The notes below the pieces were generated by a model. That model searched no databases, had not been told where the DNA came from, and worked only from the letters and a program-made list of their open reading frames with translations. Shown piece by piece: positions 55,233 through 63,454 of a stretch of 64,000 bases of DNA. The stretch spans positions 152,690-216,689 of the forward strand of contig JACHLF010000005.1 of NCBI GenBank assembly GCA_014204435.1, given 5' to 3'. The first letter of the stretch is position 1. Every line of letters starts with the position of its first letter. Origin of the DNA: Mycobacteroides chelonae. GTDB lineage: Bacteria; Actinomycetota; Actinomycetes; Mycobacteriales; Mycobacteriaceae. The translations under genes were made by a program, and so were the position numbers.

Positions 55233-58226
55233 GTGTTCGCCTGGTGGGGCCGAATGGTGTACCGGTATCGGTTCATCGTCGTTGCTGCATTCGTCACCGT
55301 TTGCCTGGGTTCCGGTTTGTTCGGAATCACGCTCGGCGAGCACGTGACGCAGAGCGGCTTCTTCGCTGACAACAGCGAGTCCGTCAAGGCCTCCGTCATG
55401 GCCGACGACGCACTGGGACGTGACCGCACCACGCACGTCGTCGCGGTGATCGCCGCCCCCGAGGGCAAGACGGTCGACGACCCTGCCTTCCAGAAGAAGG
55501 TCATCGACCACTTCGATCAGCTCCAAAAGGACAATCCCGACGAGGTCTACGGCTGGGCCGGCTGGCTACGCGCCCCCACCACCACCGATCCCACCGTTAA
55601 GCGGATGGTGACCGACGACCGCAAGCACACCTTCGTCTCGGTCAGCCTCAAGGGCGACGACGACGACACGATTCTCAACAACTACAAGGCCCTGTCGGAC
55701 CCCGACAAGGACGGCGACCCCGCCAAGAACAAGTTCCTGCTCGACGGCATCGACATCAAGCTGGCCGGCCTACAGCCCGTCGCCAGCGAGCTGACCGGGA
55801 CCATCGGCAAGGACCAGGTCCGGATGGAGAAACTGTCGCTGCCGGTCATGGCGGTCGTGCTGTTCTTCGTCTTCGGTGGCGTGATCGCCGCCGGACTGCC
55901 GCTGATGATCGGTGGCCTGACCATCGCCGGCGCGCTGGGCATCATGCGACTGATCACGTTGTTCGCTCCGGTGCACTTCTTCGCCCAGCCGGTGGTCACA
56001 CTGATCGGTCTGGGTATCGCCATCGACTACTCACTGTTCATCGTCAGCCGGTTCCGCGAAGAGCTCGCCGAGGGCTACGACACCGAAACGGCGGTCCGGC
56101 GCACTGTCATCACCTCGGGGCGCACCGTCATGTTCTCGGCCACCCTGATCGCCGCAGCCCTGCTGCCGATGTTGATCGTGCCCCAGCAGTTCCTGCGGTC
56201 GCTGACGTACGCCGGTATTGCCTCGGTAATGCTGGCCGCAATCCTGTCCATCACGGTGCTGCCCGCCTGCCTGGGTGTTCTCGGACGGCACGTCGACGCG
56301 CTGAGCATCAAACGGTTCAGCCGCACCAAGTCTCGCGACGAGCTGGAGAACGGGTTCTGGGGACGCACCGTCGTCTTCGTCATGCAGCGGCCGTTGATGT
56401 TCGCAGTCCCGATCGTCATCGTGATGCTGCTGCTGATCATCCCGCTGGGCAACCTGAAGCTCGGTGGCTTCAGTGAAAAGTACTTGCCTCCAACAAATTC
56501 CGTGCGTCAGGCGCAGGAAGACTTCGACAAGCTCTTCCCCGGCTTCCGCACCGAGACCATCACCATCGTCACCAAGGGCGCCACCGATTCGCAGCTCAAC
56601 CAGATTCGCGCCGACGCGATGAAGGTTCCCGGCTTCGTGGAGCCCGGCGGAGACAAGACCCAGATGTGGCAGCGCCGACAGGCCGTCAAGACCGACGGGG
56701 ACACCAGCGTCAAGGTCATCCAGAACGCCCTGATCGACCGGAACACCGCCGGGGAAAAGGTCAAAGAGCTTCGGGCCATGCCGGTTCCCAAGGGCGTCAC
56801 GATGTATATCGGTGGCACGCCCGCGCTCGAACAAGACTCCATCGATACCGTGTTCGACAAGCTTCCGCTGGTGATCGTGATCTTGATCAGCGTCACCACG
56901 ATCCTGATGTTCCTGGCGTTCGGTTCGCTGGTGTTGCCGATCAAGGCAGCGGTGATGAGTGCGCTGGGTCTGGGCTCTACCATGGGCATCCTGACGTGGA
57001 TATTCGTCGACGGACACTTCTCCCAGTGGCTGAACTTCACCCCGACACCGCTGACGGCACCGGTGATCGTCTTGATCATCGTGGTGATCTACGGCCTGTC
57101 CAGCGACTACGAGGTCTTCTTGATGTCGCGCATGATCGAGGCGCGCCACCAAGGACTGTCGACCACCGAGGCCGTGCGCGTCGGCACCGCCAACACCGGG
57201 CGAATCATCACCGCGGCCGCATTGATCCTCATCGTGGTGGCCGGCGGCTTCGCCTTCTCCGATCTGGTGATGATGAAATACCTGGCCTTCGGTCTCATCG
57301 CCGCCCTGATCCTCGACGCCACCGTGGTGCGCATGCTGCTGATCCCCGCGGTTATGAAGTTGCTCGGCGACGACTGCTGGTGGGCACCGGCCTGGATGAA
57401 GCGCATCCAGGTCAAGCTCGGCCTCGGCGAGGTCACCCTGGCCGACGAGCGCAAGCGTCCCACCGGCCGCGAGCAGGCCATCGCCGCCGCCTCGTCTCCG
57501 GTCGGGTCCAACGCGCGCACCACCAAGCTGCCGATCGCCTCCGAGCGCACCCGCCTACCCTCGGCGTCCACACCGCGCCAACACGATCCGTCAGCCCCGG
57601 CACGACCCACGCCGACGCCGCCCGCTCCCCCGACCACCCCGGTCAACCTGGTGGGCAACGCGAGCGCGGATGCGCCCGCGACCACGCGGATGTCTGTGCC
57701 CGGCAAGAACGTTGCTCCCACCGATGCGCCTACCACACGCGTACCGGGTGGCAATCCAGCCGGGCCGGACGCTCCGACCACACGTAGCGCCGTCCCGGGC
57801 GGCCACCGCCCGGAGCGCCCGAATGCCGATCGGGAGATCGAGTCGTGGCTCGGCGAGTTGCGCGGATCCAAGCAAGCGGGCTCTGCGCCGACCGCGGAGT
57901 CGAGTGATGCGACCACCGCGATTCCCGTTGCCAAGCCCCAGCCCAAGCCCACCACCAGCGCGCCGGGTGAGGACGCGACGACGGCTATGCCCATCGCCGG
58001 TCCCAACGCGACCCGGCAGGGTCCGCCTCGGGCTCCGCGGCCGCCGCGAGCCGATCAGCCCGCCGCCACGTCTGCGGACGCGACGGAAGCGCCGCCGGCC
58101 GGTCAGAATCGCGATCAGAAGCGCACGACGCCGCAACAGCAGGAAGCCGACGAGGCCACCCGTCGCAGCCGTGGCGGCAGCGTCAGCGCCCAGGACCTGC
58201 TGCGACGCGAGGGTCGTCGTATCTAG
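55233..58226 (+). CDS. mmpL3: Trehalose monomycolate transporter MmpL3
   Basis: A 997-residue RND transporter exporting trehalose monomycolate. Two halves each have a long periplasmic loop; the proton-relay Asp-Tyr pairs are in GLGIAIDYSLFIVSRFREEL (span 4) and IYGLSSDYEVFLMSRMIEAR (span 10). GTG 55233 has GGAG at 8 nt. The C-terminal ~230 residues are cytosolic, disordered, Pro/Ala/Thr-rich, and contain repeated APTTR and DATTA motifs. Last gene of the conserved trmB-Rv0207c-mmpL3 block. Confidence 0.96.
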   Translation: MFAWWGRMVYRYRFIVVAAFVTVCLGSGLFGITLGEHVTQSGFFADNSESVKASVMADDALGRDRTTHVVAVIAAPEGKTVDDPAFQKKVIDHFDQLQKDNPDEVYGWAGWLRAPTTTDPTVKRMVTDDRKHTFVSVSLKGDDDDTILNNYKALSDPDKDGDPAKNKFLLDGIDIKLAGLQPVASELTGTIGKDQVRMEKLSLPVMAVVLFFVFGGVIAAGLPLMIGGLTIAGALGIMRLITLFAPVHFFAQPVVTLIGLGIAIDYSLFIVSRFREELAEGYDTETAVRRTVITSGRTVMFSATLIAAALLPMLIVPQQFLRSLTYAGIASVMLAAILSITVLPACLGVLGRHVDALSIKRFSRTKSRDELENGFWGRTVVFVMQRPLMFAVPIVIVMLLLIIPLGNLKLGGFSEKYLPPTNSVRQAQEDFDKLFPGFRTETITIVTKGATDSQLNQIRADAMKVPGFVEPGGDKTQMWQRRQAVKTDGDTSVKVIQNALIDRNTAGEKVKELRAMPVPKGVTMYIGGTPALEQDSIDTVFDKLPLVIVILISVTTILMFLAFGSLVLPIKAAVMSALGLGSTMGILTWIFVDGHFSQWLNFTPTPLTAPVIVLIIVVIYGLSSDYEVFLMSRMIEARHQGLSTTEAVRVGTANTGRIITAAALILIVVAGGFAFSDLVMMKYLAFGLIAALILDATVVRMLLIPAVMKLLGDDCWWAPAWMKRIQVKLGLGEVTLADERKRPTGREQAIAAASSPVGSNARTTKLPIASERTRLPSASTPRQHDPSAPARPTPTPPAPPTTPVNLVGNASADAPATTRMSVPGKNVAPTDAPTTRVPGGNPAGPDAPTTRSAVPGGHRPERPNADREIESWLGELRGSKQAGSAPTAESSDATTAIPVAKPQPKPTTSAPGEDATTAMPIAGPNATRQGPPRAPRPPRADQPAATSADATEAPPAGQNRDQKRTTPQQQEADEATRRSRGGSVSAQDLLRREGRRI

Positions 58227-58343
58227 CCCACCGACACACGCGCCCGGTCTCCCCCCCATGCATCCGTCGATGTGATCTCGACGTGGGTGGCGATCTTGAA
58301 TACCCCCGGTTAGGGTTTCGCCATACCCAGGGGAGGGCCGCCT

Positions 58344-58646
58344 GTGCTCATTGATAGCGACGATCTGCATGTCACCGCATCCGTTGTCCGTGCGATGTCC
58401 GACGCATCCAAGAAAGGCTGGCAAGCGCTCGATAGCGCTGCATCAGTGCTGAAGGAAGGTTGGCTCGGCAATCGCGCCGAGGAGTTCGATGACCAGTACG
58501 AGGCGCTGGTATCTCAAGCCGAGAAGATCTTGAAGCACCTGGACGAGATACCGCAGAAAATCATCAACAATGTCGAGGCCTACCTCGCTCAAGAACAGGC
58601 CAATACTGCAGGCATTTCGGGCCTGAACGGGCAGATCAACACATGA
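58344..58646 (+). CDS. WXG100-family protein (ESX substrate/partner)
   Basis: A 100-residue helical-hairpin protein: W40-L41-G42 in KEGWLGNRAEEF is the WXG turn, and Y80-LAQ-E84 in VEAYLAQEQ is a YxxxE type VII secretion signal. GTG start with GGGAGGG 7 nt upstream. It overlaps the next gene by 4 bp (ATGA). As a small first gene before a large toxin it probably acts as a targeting partner or chaperone for secretion by an ESX system encoded elsewhere. Confidence 0.85.
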   Translation: MLIDSDDLHVTASVVRAMSDASKKGWQALDSAASVLKEGWLGNRAEEFDDQYEALVSQAEKILKHLDEIPQKIINNVEAYLAQEQANTAGISGLNGQINT

Positions 58647-58933
58647 TCGACAGGCTCGTATTCGACAGAGAGCACATCGACAACACATCGACGACTCTGA
58701 CCGAGTATTCAGATCAAGTCGCCGAAGCAGTGCACAAGGTCACGGCGGAGGTCGACAGGTCCGAACAATCTTTTCAGGGTGTCGCCGGCGATCAGTTCCG
58801 CGAAAGCACCAGAGAATGGCTCAAGGCCGCTGAGGAACTGAAAGATGTTCTCGGCGAGATGTCTAAGTGGTTGGCCGGGGTCGGCCAGGCGTACGACGAC
58901 GCTCGTGCGGTCAACAGATCGATGTTCGACTGA
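58643..58933 (+). CDS. WXG100-like partner protein
   Basis: A 96-residue helical-hairpin protein with SFQGVAGDQFRE, where Phe44 replaces the tryptophan of the WXG turn. Typical WXG100 surroundings follow, such as AAEELKDVLGEMSKWLAGVG. It likely pairs with the preceding protein. Its stop overlaps the toxin start by one base (TGATG). Confidence 0.82.
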   Translation: MIDRLVFDREHIDNTSTTLTEYSDQVAEAVHKVTAEVDRSEQSFQGVAGDQFRESTREWLKAAEELKDVLGEMSKWLAGVGQAYDDARAVNRSMFD

Positions 58934-60222
58934 TGCCGACCGAGATCGTCTACCGGAATTACTTCCGCATTGCGCGCGACGCCGACGACGCCTCAAAGTT
59001 CTTGTCACAAGGAGTCAGTGCACTCACTCTTGCTCTAGAGGGCACCGACTCCATGGCTGGTAGCGATGTAGCTGGAAAACAGTGGGGCACAGAGTATGAC
59101 GAGGCCGCCAAGGGCATCAACAGCACCACCGCAGCACTGGTCAGCTTCTCTGCTCGGCTGAAGCAAACCGCCTGCAAATGGGGCGAATCCGACGGGGTCC
59201 AGGGGAGCCTTCCCGGTGAAGAACGTGCCGATGAGGGGCAGCCGACGACCGTGCAGGCAGCCGCACCACCGTCCGCGATCGGGGATTCGGGCGCAGGCCT
59301 GCAGGGCGTGATCGACCTTGTGGGCGAGATCGGTATCCCAATCCCCAACGGCGACACCGGAAAGCTCGAGACGGCCCAAGCGGCGTGGAAGTCGTTCGCC
59401 GACGACGACCTGCGCGCGGCAATTGATGTATTGGACGCCGGGCTCGAGACGATCCAGGAAGACAAGAGTCCCGAGATCGATCTGGTCGAAGCCGAGTTCA
59501 ATGAGATTCAGAATTCGGTTATCGAAATCGTCAAGGCGGTGAACGCACTTGGACCGGCCTGTGGAGACTTCAAGGCAACACTGGACAAGCTGCGACAAGA
59601 CATCAAAGACGCGGTCGAACAGATGCTCATCGAGCAGGCTGCGTCAGTAGCGGTCGGAATCGCGCTGTCGTTCGTCACTGCCGGTATCGCCAGCGCGGTC
59701 GGTGCCGGTGTTGCCGCCTCGCGCATCGCGCGGACTGCTCAGAAAATCAAGAAGCTAGTCGAGGCAGTTGCCACCGCCGCGAAGCTCTCCAAGACCGGCC
59801 GACGAGTCGCCGAAGGAGTGACCAAGCTCAGAGGCAAGATGGACGAACTGGCTTCAAAACTGCCCAAGGCTCTGCGCCCGGGTAAGACCAAAACGCCTGA
59901 ACCTCCCCAGCTCCAAGTCACGTACAAGAAGAGCAACCTGGACAAAAAATTCGATTCGCACGCCGAGGACATGTTTGGAATCGGAAACCGAAACAAGGCG
60001 AACCTGGAGAAATTTCAGAAATCGATTGAAGGATTCCTCGAAGATCCTGCGAACAAGAGGATCAGCGTGCCCGACTACCATGGACAGGGGCCTGCGGTTG
60101 TTACCTACAATCCAATGACCAGGAAGATGGTCATGCAGAGGCCGAATGGCGAGTTCTGGTCATGCTGGGAAATGACGCCTCAGCAGTATCAAGGACTGCT
60201 TAACGGCGGAAAGTTCTGGTGA
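58933..60222 (+). CDS. Type VII secreted toxin with colicin-D-like tRNase domain
   Basis: A 429-residue polymorphic toxin. Residues 1-85 form a helical T7SS-type domain with SMAGSDVAGKQWGTEYDEAA (39-58), found at the N-terminus of actinobacterial secreted toxins. Residues 120-235 are helical, 237-264 is a glycine-rich hydrophobic segment that could aid membrane passage, and 329-429 resembles the colicin D nuclease: NLDKKFDSHAEDMFGIG (His343 aligning with catalytic His611 of colicin D), VVTYNPMTRKMVM, and NGEFWSCWEM (Ser410, Trp412). Colicin D cleaves the anticodon loop of tRNA-Arg. The terminal domain is about 51% GC by hand count, far below neighbours. The immunity gene follows after 1 bp. 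Confidence 0.85.
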   Translation: MPTEIVYRNYFRIARDADDASKFLSQGVSALTLALEGTDSMAGSDVAGKQWGTEYDEAAKGINSTTAALVSFSARLKQTACKWGESDGVQGSLPGEERADEGQPTTVQAAAPPSAIGDSGAGLQGVIDLVGEIGIPIPNGDTGKLETAQAAWKSFADDDLRAAIDVLDAGLETIQEDKSPEIDLVEAEFNEIQNSVIEIVKAVNALGPACGDFKATLDKLRQDIKDAVEQMLIEQAASVAVGIALSFVTAGIASAVGAGVAASRIARTAQKIKKLVEAVATAAKLSKTGRRVAEGVTKLRGKMDELASKLPKALRPGKTKTPEPPQLQVTYKKSNLDKKFDSHAEDMFGIGNRNKANLEKFQKSIEGFLEDPANKRISVPDYHGQGPAVVTYNPMTRKMVMQRPNGEFWSCWEMTPQQYQGLLNGGKFW

Positions 60223-60223
60223 C

Positions 60224-60856
60224 ATGACGCAAGACGCTCATCATTCCGAGGCAGCCGCATTCCTTTCTGCCCTAGGCCGATTGGTCGGACAGTATCTGGG
60301 CGGAACGATTACTGCACGGGTATACACCCGGAACTTCATGTCCCTGAGATCGAGATTTGTCGCGGACGCAGTGGTCGACGATCCGGTGGTACGTGACATG
60401 TTCACGGACCTCGAAGACTATGTGCCCGCGTACCAGCCTCCTGATCCGTCCGAACCACAGGCGATCTCCGAGGCAGAGATGCACCGTCGCCTGATCGATG
60501 AGCGAATTCCTGCTCTCGAGGAGCGCTACGGAAGATTCCTCGAACTTCACGCGCCTGATGCCGAATACCTCACCAAGCAAAACGATCTGGCACGCAGGAT
60601 CTATGATCTGCAGTCTGCATATGCACGAGGCTCGGTCTCTGGAGAGGACTTCGTCACGGGCATCTACGAGATCCAAGACCTTGGAGATCAGTGGCAGATC
60701 TTCCATGATCTCTTCGATACCGCGTACGCGGATGCCGCAGAGCTCGAGATGGGTTCTCCTGGCATCGGGAGCGACGCATACGGGCGCGATGCACGATTGT
60801 TGGCTGCCGAGCGGGCGCAGACCTTCGAACGCACTTTTGGTTTAGCCGCCGACTGA
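60224..60856 (+). CDS. Candidate immunity protein, duplicated colicin-D-immunity-like
   Basis: A 210-residue acidic, helical protein with no signal peptide, one base after the toxin stop. The N-terminal half (LVGQYLGGTITARVYTRNF, then RDMFTDLEDYV) resembles the helical bundle of colicin D immunity proteins; the C-terminal half (LQSAYARGSVSGEDFVTGI, then HDLFDTAYADA) has the same pattern, so it seems a tandem duplication. It would neutralise the tRNase in the producer. The 3' end overlaps the convergent DUF2339 gene by 15 bp. Confidence 0.72.
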   Translation: MTQDAHHSEAAAFLSALGRLVGQYLGGTITARVYTRNFMSLRSRFVADAVVDDPVVRDMFTDLEDYVPAYQPPDPSEPQAISEAEMHRRLIDERIPALEERYGRFLELHAPDAEYLTKQNDLARRIYDLQSAYARGSVSGEDFVTGIYEIQDLGDQWQIFHDLFDTAYADAAELEMGSPGIGSDAYGRDARLLAAERAQTFERTFGLAAD

Positions 60857-62683
60857 ACTCGACTTTGACGCGGATTGCTCATCGCGCGTTGCGTATTCGC
60901 GCGCGTACAGCGCGCCGCCACCCAGGAGTAGCAGCCCGGTAACGATGAACGCGCCGATCCGGGCGATGCCATCAAGAGTGGCCAGGTCGAACAGGAACAG
61001 CTTGGCCACTGCCATCGCAGCAAGCACGAACCCTGTTCTGGTGAGCCATGTCTGGTCGCGAAAACGCCGCAGACCGGCAAGCAGCAGCGCCACCGAGACT
61101 GCCATCCAGGACACGGTCGCCAGACCGTGGCCCAGCAAGAACCCGTCGTTGTTGCCCAGTAGTGCGGCACCCGCGAGGACAATCGCCGTGGTTCCGGAGT
61201 ACAGGATCGACACCCCGGCCAACACACCGCGCAGCGGAGCAGACTGCGGGCTCGCCCAGCCAACCCGTTGCATGGCCGCCATCACCATACCGACCGTGAC
61301 CGCCATGAGCACGCTGGCGACGATCAACAGCGGACCGGCCGCGCGCACCGCGCTGGCCGAGTCGGTCAGCAGCTCAGGGGGCGCGTACGCGATGTAGGCC
61401 ATACCGCCGAGTCCGCCGAACACCTGGCCCAGTACCAGCGAAACGCGATCCCGGAGTTGGTATCCGATGGTGCAGAAGGACAGCGCTATCGCCAGCAGCA
61501 CCACCACCAGCAGAGCGTCCCGAGTACCGTCGACCGACGCCTGCAACAACGCCAAACCCGCCACCGCAGCCATGGTGACGCGCACATGCAAGGGAAGGCC
61601 GCCGACCACAAGCAGCGCCGCGCCCATCGTGGCGGAGACCCCGACCGGCACCAGCACTCCCAGCGGCCACACCGGGAGCAACAGCGCGCTGTAGAGCACC
61701 GGCACGGAAGCGACCGCGATCATTATCGACGAGGTGGGGTCGTTGTTTTCACCGGTGAGCAGCCACAGCGATCCCACCAGGGTCACCAGCAGCGCCAGTA
61801 CCGCCATGACGAGCAGGGCATGCGGGTGTCCGTAACCTGCCTCATGGCCGATGGCTGCCAGCAGTATCAGGGTGACGCCCACGGTCCGGAATGCATGTAG
61901 CACCGGCCAATTGCGGCCGATCTGGGCGGGCAGGCTGGCGATCAACAGCACCAGTACGAACGCGGCGAGTTCGACAGTGAACCCGTCGGTAAGGAACGGT
62001 GCCAGCATGGTGATCGCGGCGACCGCCCCCGCGGCGAAGGGTTGGGAATTCCATTGCCGCGCCAGTACCAGGCCGGCACCCGCGATCGCGAGCGCGATAG
62101 TCAATCCCGCTACCACCGGAATCTTCTCGTAGATCACCGTGAGTGCCAGTACGTCGAAAAATGCCGCCGCGAATCCTGTTGCCGCGGTGGCGATGCCTCC
62201 GATCCTGCCACCAGGCAGCGCGTACACCCGGATACCCAGCGCCACCAGCCCGCCTGCGAGGAGCGCGCCGGACACCATGCGCGGTACCGGACCGAAGTAC
62301 CCACTCTTGGCGGCCAGCACCAGCAACATGACCACGCCGGCCAGTGTCACCACCGCCCCGGCCAGGGCCATCGCCTTGGCGGCGAAACCCTCACGCGACC
62401 AAAATGGCTCCTCGGGCGAAGGCGCGGCCCCCGCCGTCGCCATCACAGGCAGTTGAGCAGGTGGGCCGGGCGCTGCCACGAGTAAGGGCGCCGGCGTCGC
62501 CAGCGGTGCAGCGCCCCGCGTGCGCCGGTAATCATCCCAATATTGCTGGGCTTTAAGGTATTCGGCTTGAGCCCATTCGACCATCCGACCCCGCAATGCA
62601 TCGAGCTCGGCCCGCAGCGCGCGTTCACGCCCGTCGAGTTCGTCCAGCGTCGCGGTCATCTGCTGCAACTGTGGGTCTGTCAT
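60842..62683 (-). CDS. DUF2339 large polytopic membrane protein
   Basis: A 613-residue protein. Residues 1-50 are a coiled coil (MTATLDELDGRERALRAELD), followed by a Pro/Ala linker and about 17-20 spans filling the rest. This is the DUF2339 arrangement; function unknown. ATG 62683 with GAGAGG upstream is chosen over the longer frame to 62722. A C-terminal cytosolic tail is Ser/Gly-rich. Confidence 0.82.
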   Translation of the reverse strand: MTDPQLQQMTATLDELDGRERALRAELDALRGRMVEWAQAEYLKAQQYWDDYRRTRGAAPLATPAPLLVAAPGPPAQLPVMATAGAAPSPEEPFWSREGFAAKAMALAGAVVTLAGVVMLLVLAAKSGYFGPVPRMVSGALLAGGLVALGIRVYALPGGRIGGIATAATGFAAAFFDVLALTVIYEKIPVVAGLTIALAIAGAGLVLARQWNSQPFAAGAVAAITMLAPFLTDGFTVELAAFVLVLLIASLPAQIGRNWPVLHAFRTVGVTLILLAAIGHEAGYGHPHALLVMAVLALLVTLVGSLWLLTGENNDPTSSIMIAVASVPVLYSALLLPVWPLGVLVPVGVSATMGAALLVVGGLPLHVRVTMAAVAGLALLQASVDGTRDALLVVVLLAIALSFCTIGYQLRDRVSLVLGQVFGGLGGMAYIAYAPPELLTDSASAVRAAGPLLIVASVLMAVTVGMVMAAMQRVGWASPQSAPLRGVLAGVSILYSGTTAIVLAGAALLGNNDGFLLGHGLATVSWMAVSVALLLAGLRRFRDQTWLTRTGFVLAAMAVAKLFLFDLATLDGIARIGAFIVTGLLLLGGGALYAREYATRDEQSASKSSSVGG

Positions 62684-62769
62684 ACCTCTCAGGGTGCTGG
62701 CCGAGCGACACAAGATGAACACGTAGACCTACCGCCGCGGGTAGGGGTTTCTCACGCCACTAGGTAGCG

Positions 62770-63429
62770 CTACTCACCGACGCCACCCGCACCGTCCGGA
62801 ACTTCTGCCAGCACTTGTCCCCGGTATGCGGCACGCAGAGTTCGGGACGCAAACAACTCCTGCCTACCCCACGGGAGGTATGGCCTCGTCACCAACAGCG
62901 AGGCGACCCCGTGCGTGGTCGCCCACAACTGCAAGGCCGGCTCCATGGTGCTACCGCGGGGAAACCTCTCCTCGTCGACCAGTTCTTGCACAACGTCTCG
63001 GAGGTGCAGGAAAGCTGCACTGCTGAGTATCTCGTCCGATTCGCTGCCCAGCCGTGGCGGGCTCGCGGTGGCGAACCGGTACAACAGCGGACTCTCCGCG
63101 GCAAAACGCACATAGGCCAGCCCCAGCGCGTGCAGTCGTTCAATTGCCGTGGGGACGTTGAGCGTGGCCCGCTGCAGCGCCTCTCCCAGCTGTTCGAAGT
63201 ACCTCGCGCATAAGGCGTCTGCCAATTCATCGGTGCTCGAGAAGTGCCGATACAGGGACGGCGCCGTGATGCCCAGCGCGCGCGTCAGCTCGCGGGCAGA
63301 CGGAGCTCGCGCCTCCCCCGACCTGAGGATGAGGTCCATCGCGGTATCGATGATCTGCTGCCGCAGAAGCCAACCCTGCCCCTTAGGCAGGCGCTGTCGC
63401 GGTGCGGTTGCGTCGTTTTCGTCACCCAT
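62770..63429 (-). CDS. TetR-family regulator
   Basis: A 219-residue TetR protein: DTAMDLILRSGEARAPSARE with LTRALGITAPSLYRHFSSTD as HTH, and a TetR_C-type ligand domain (ESPLLYRFATASPPRLGSES). ATG 63429 has GGAG 8 nt upstream. It lies 25 bp after the mce gene on the same strand, so it may be cotranscribed with and regulate the mce operon. Confidence 0.87.
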   Translation of the reverse strand: MGDENDATAPRQRLPKGQGWLLRQQIIDTAMDLILRSGEARAPSARELTRALGITAPSLYRHFSSTDELADALCARYFEQLGEALQRATLNVPTAIERLHALGLAYVRFAAESPLLYRFATASPPRLGSESDEILSSAAFLHLRDVVQELVDEERFPRGSTMEPALQLWATTHGVASLLVTRPYLPWGRQELFASRTLRAAYRGQVLAEVPDGAGGVGE

Positions 63430-63454
63430 GTGTCGCTCCAACCGCATGTCCCAG

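Noticed and set aside
56031..57152. 373-aa and 373-aa shadow frames within mmpL3
   Set aside because: Both follow mmpL3 codons in other frames and lack any domain.
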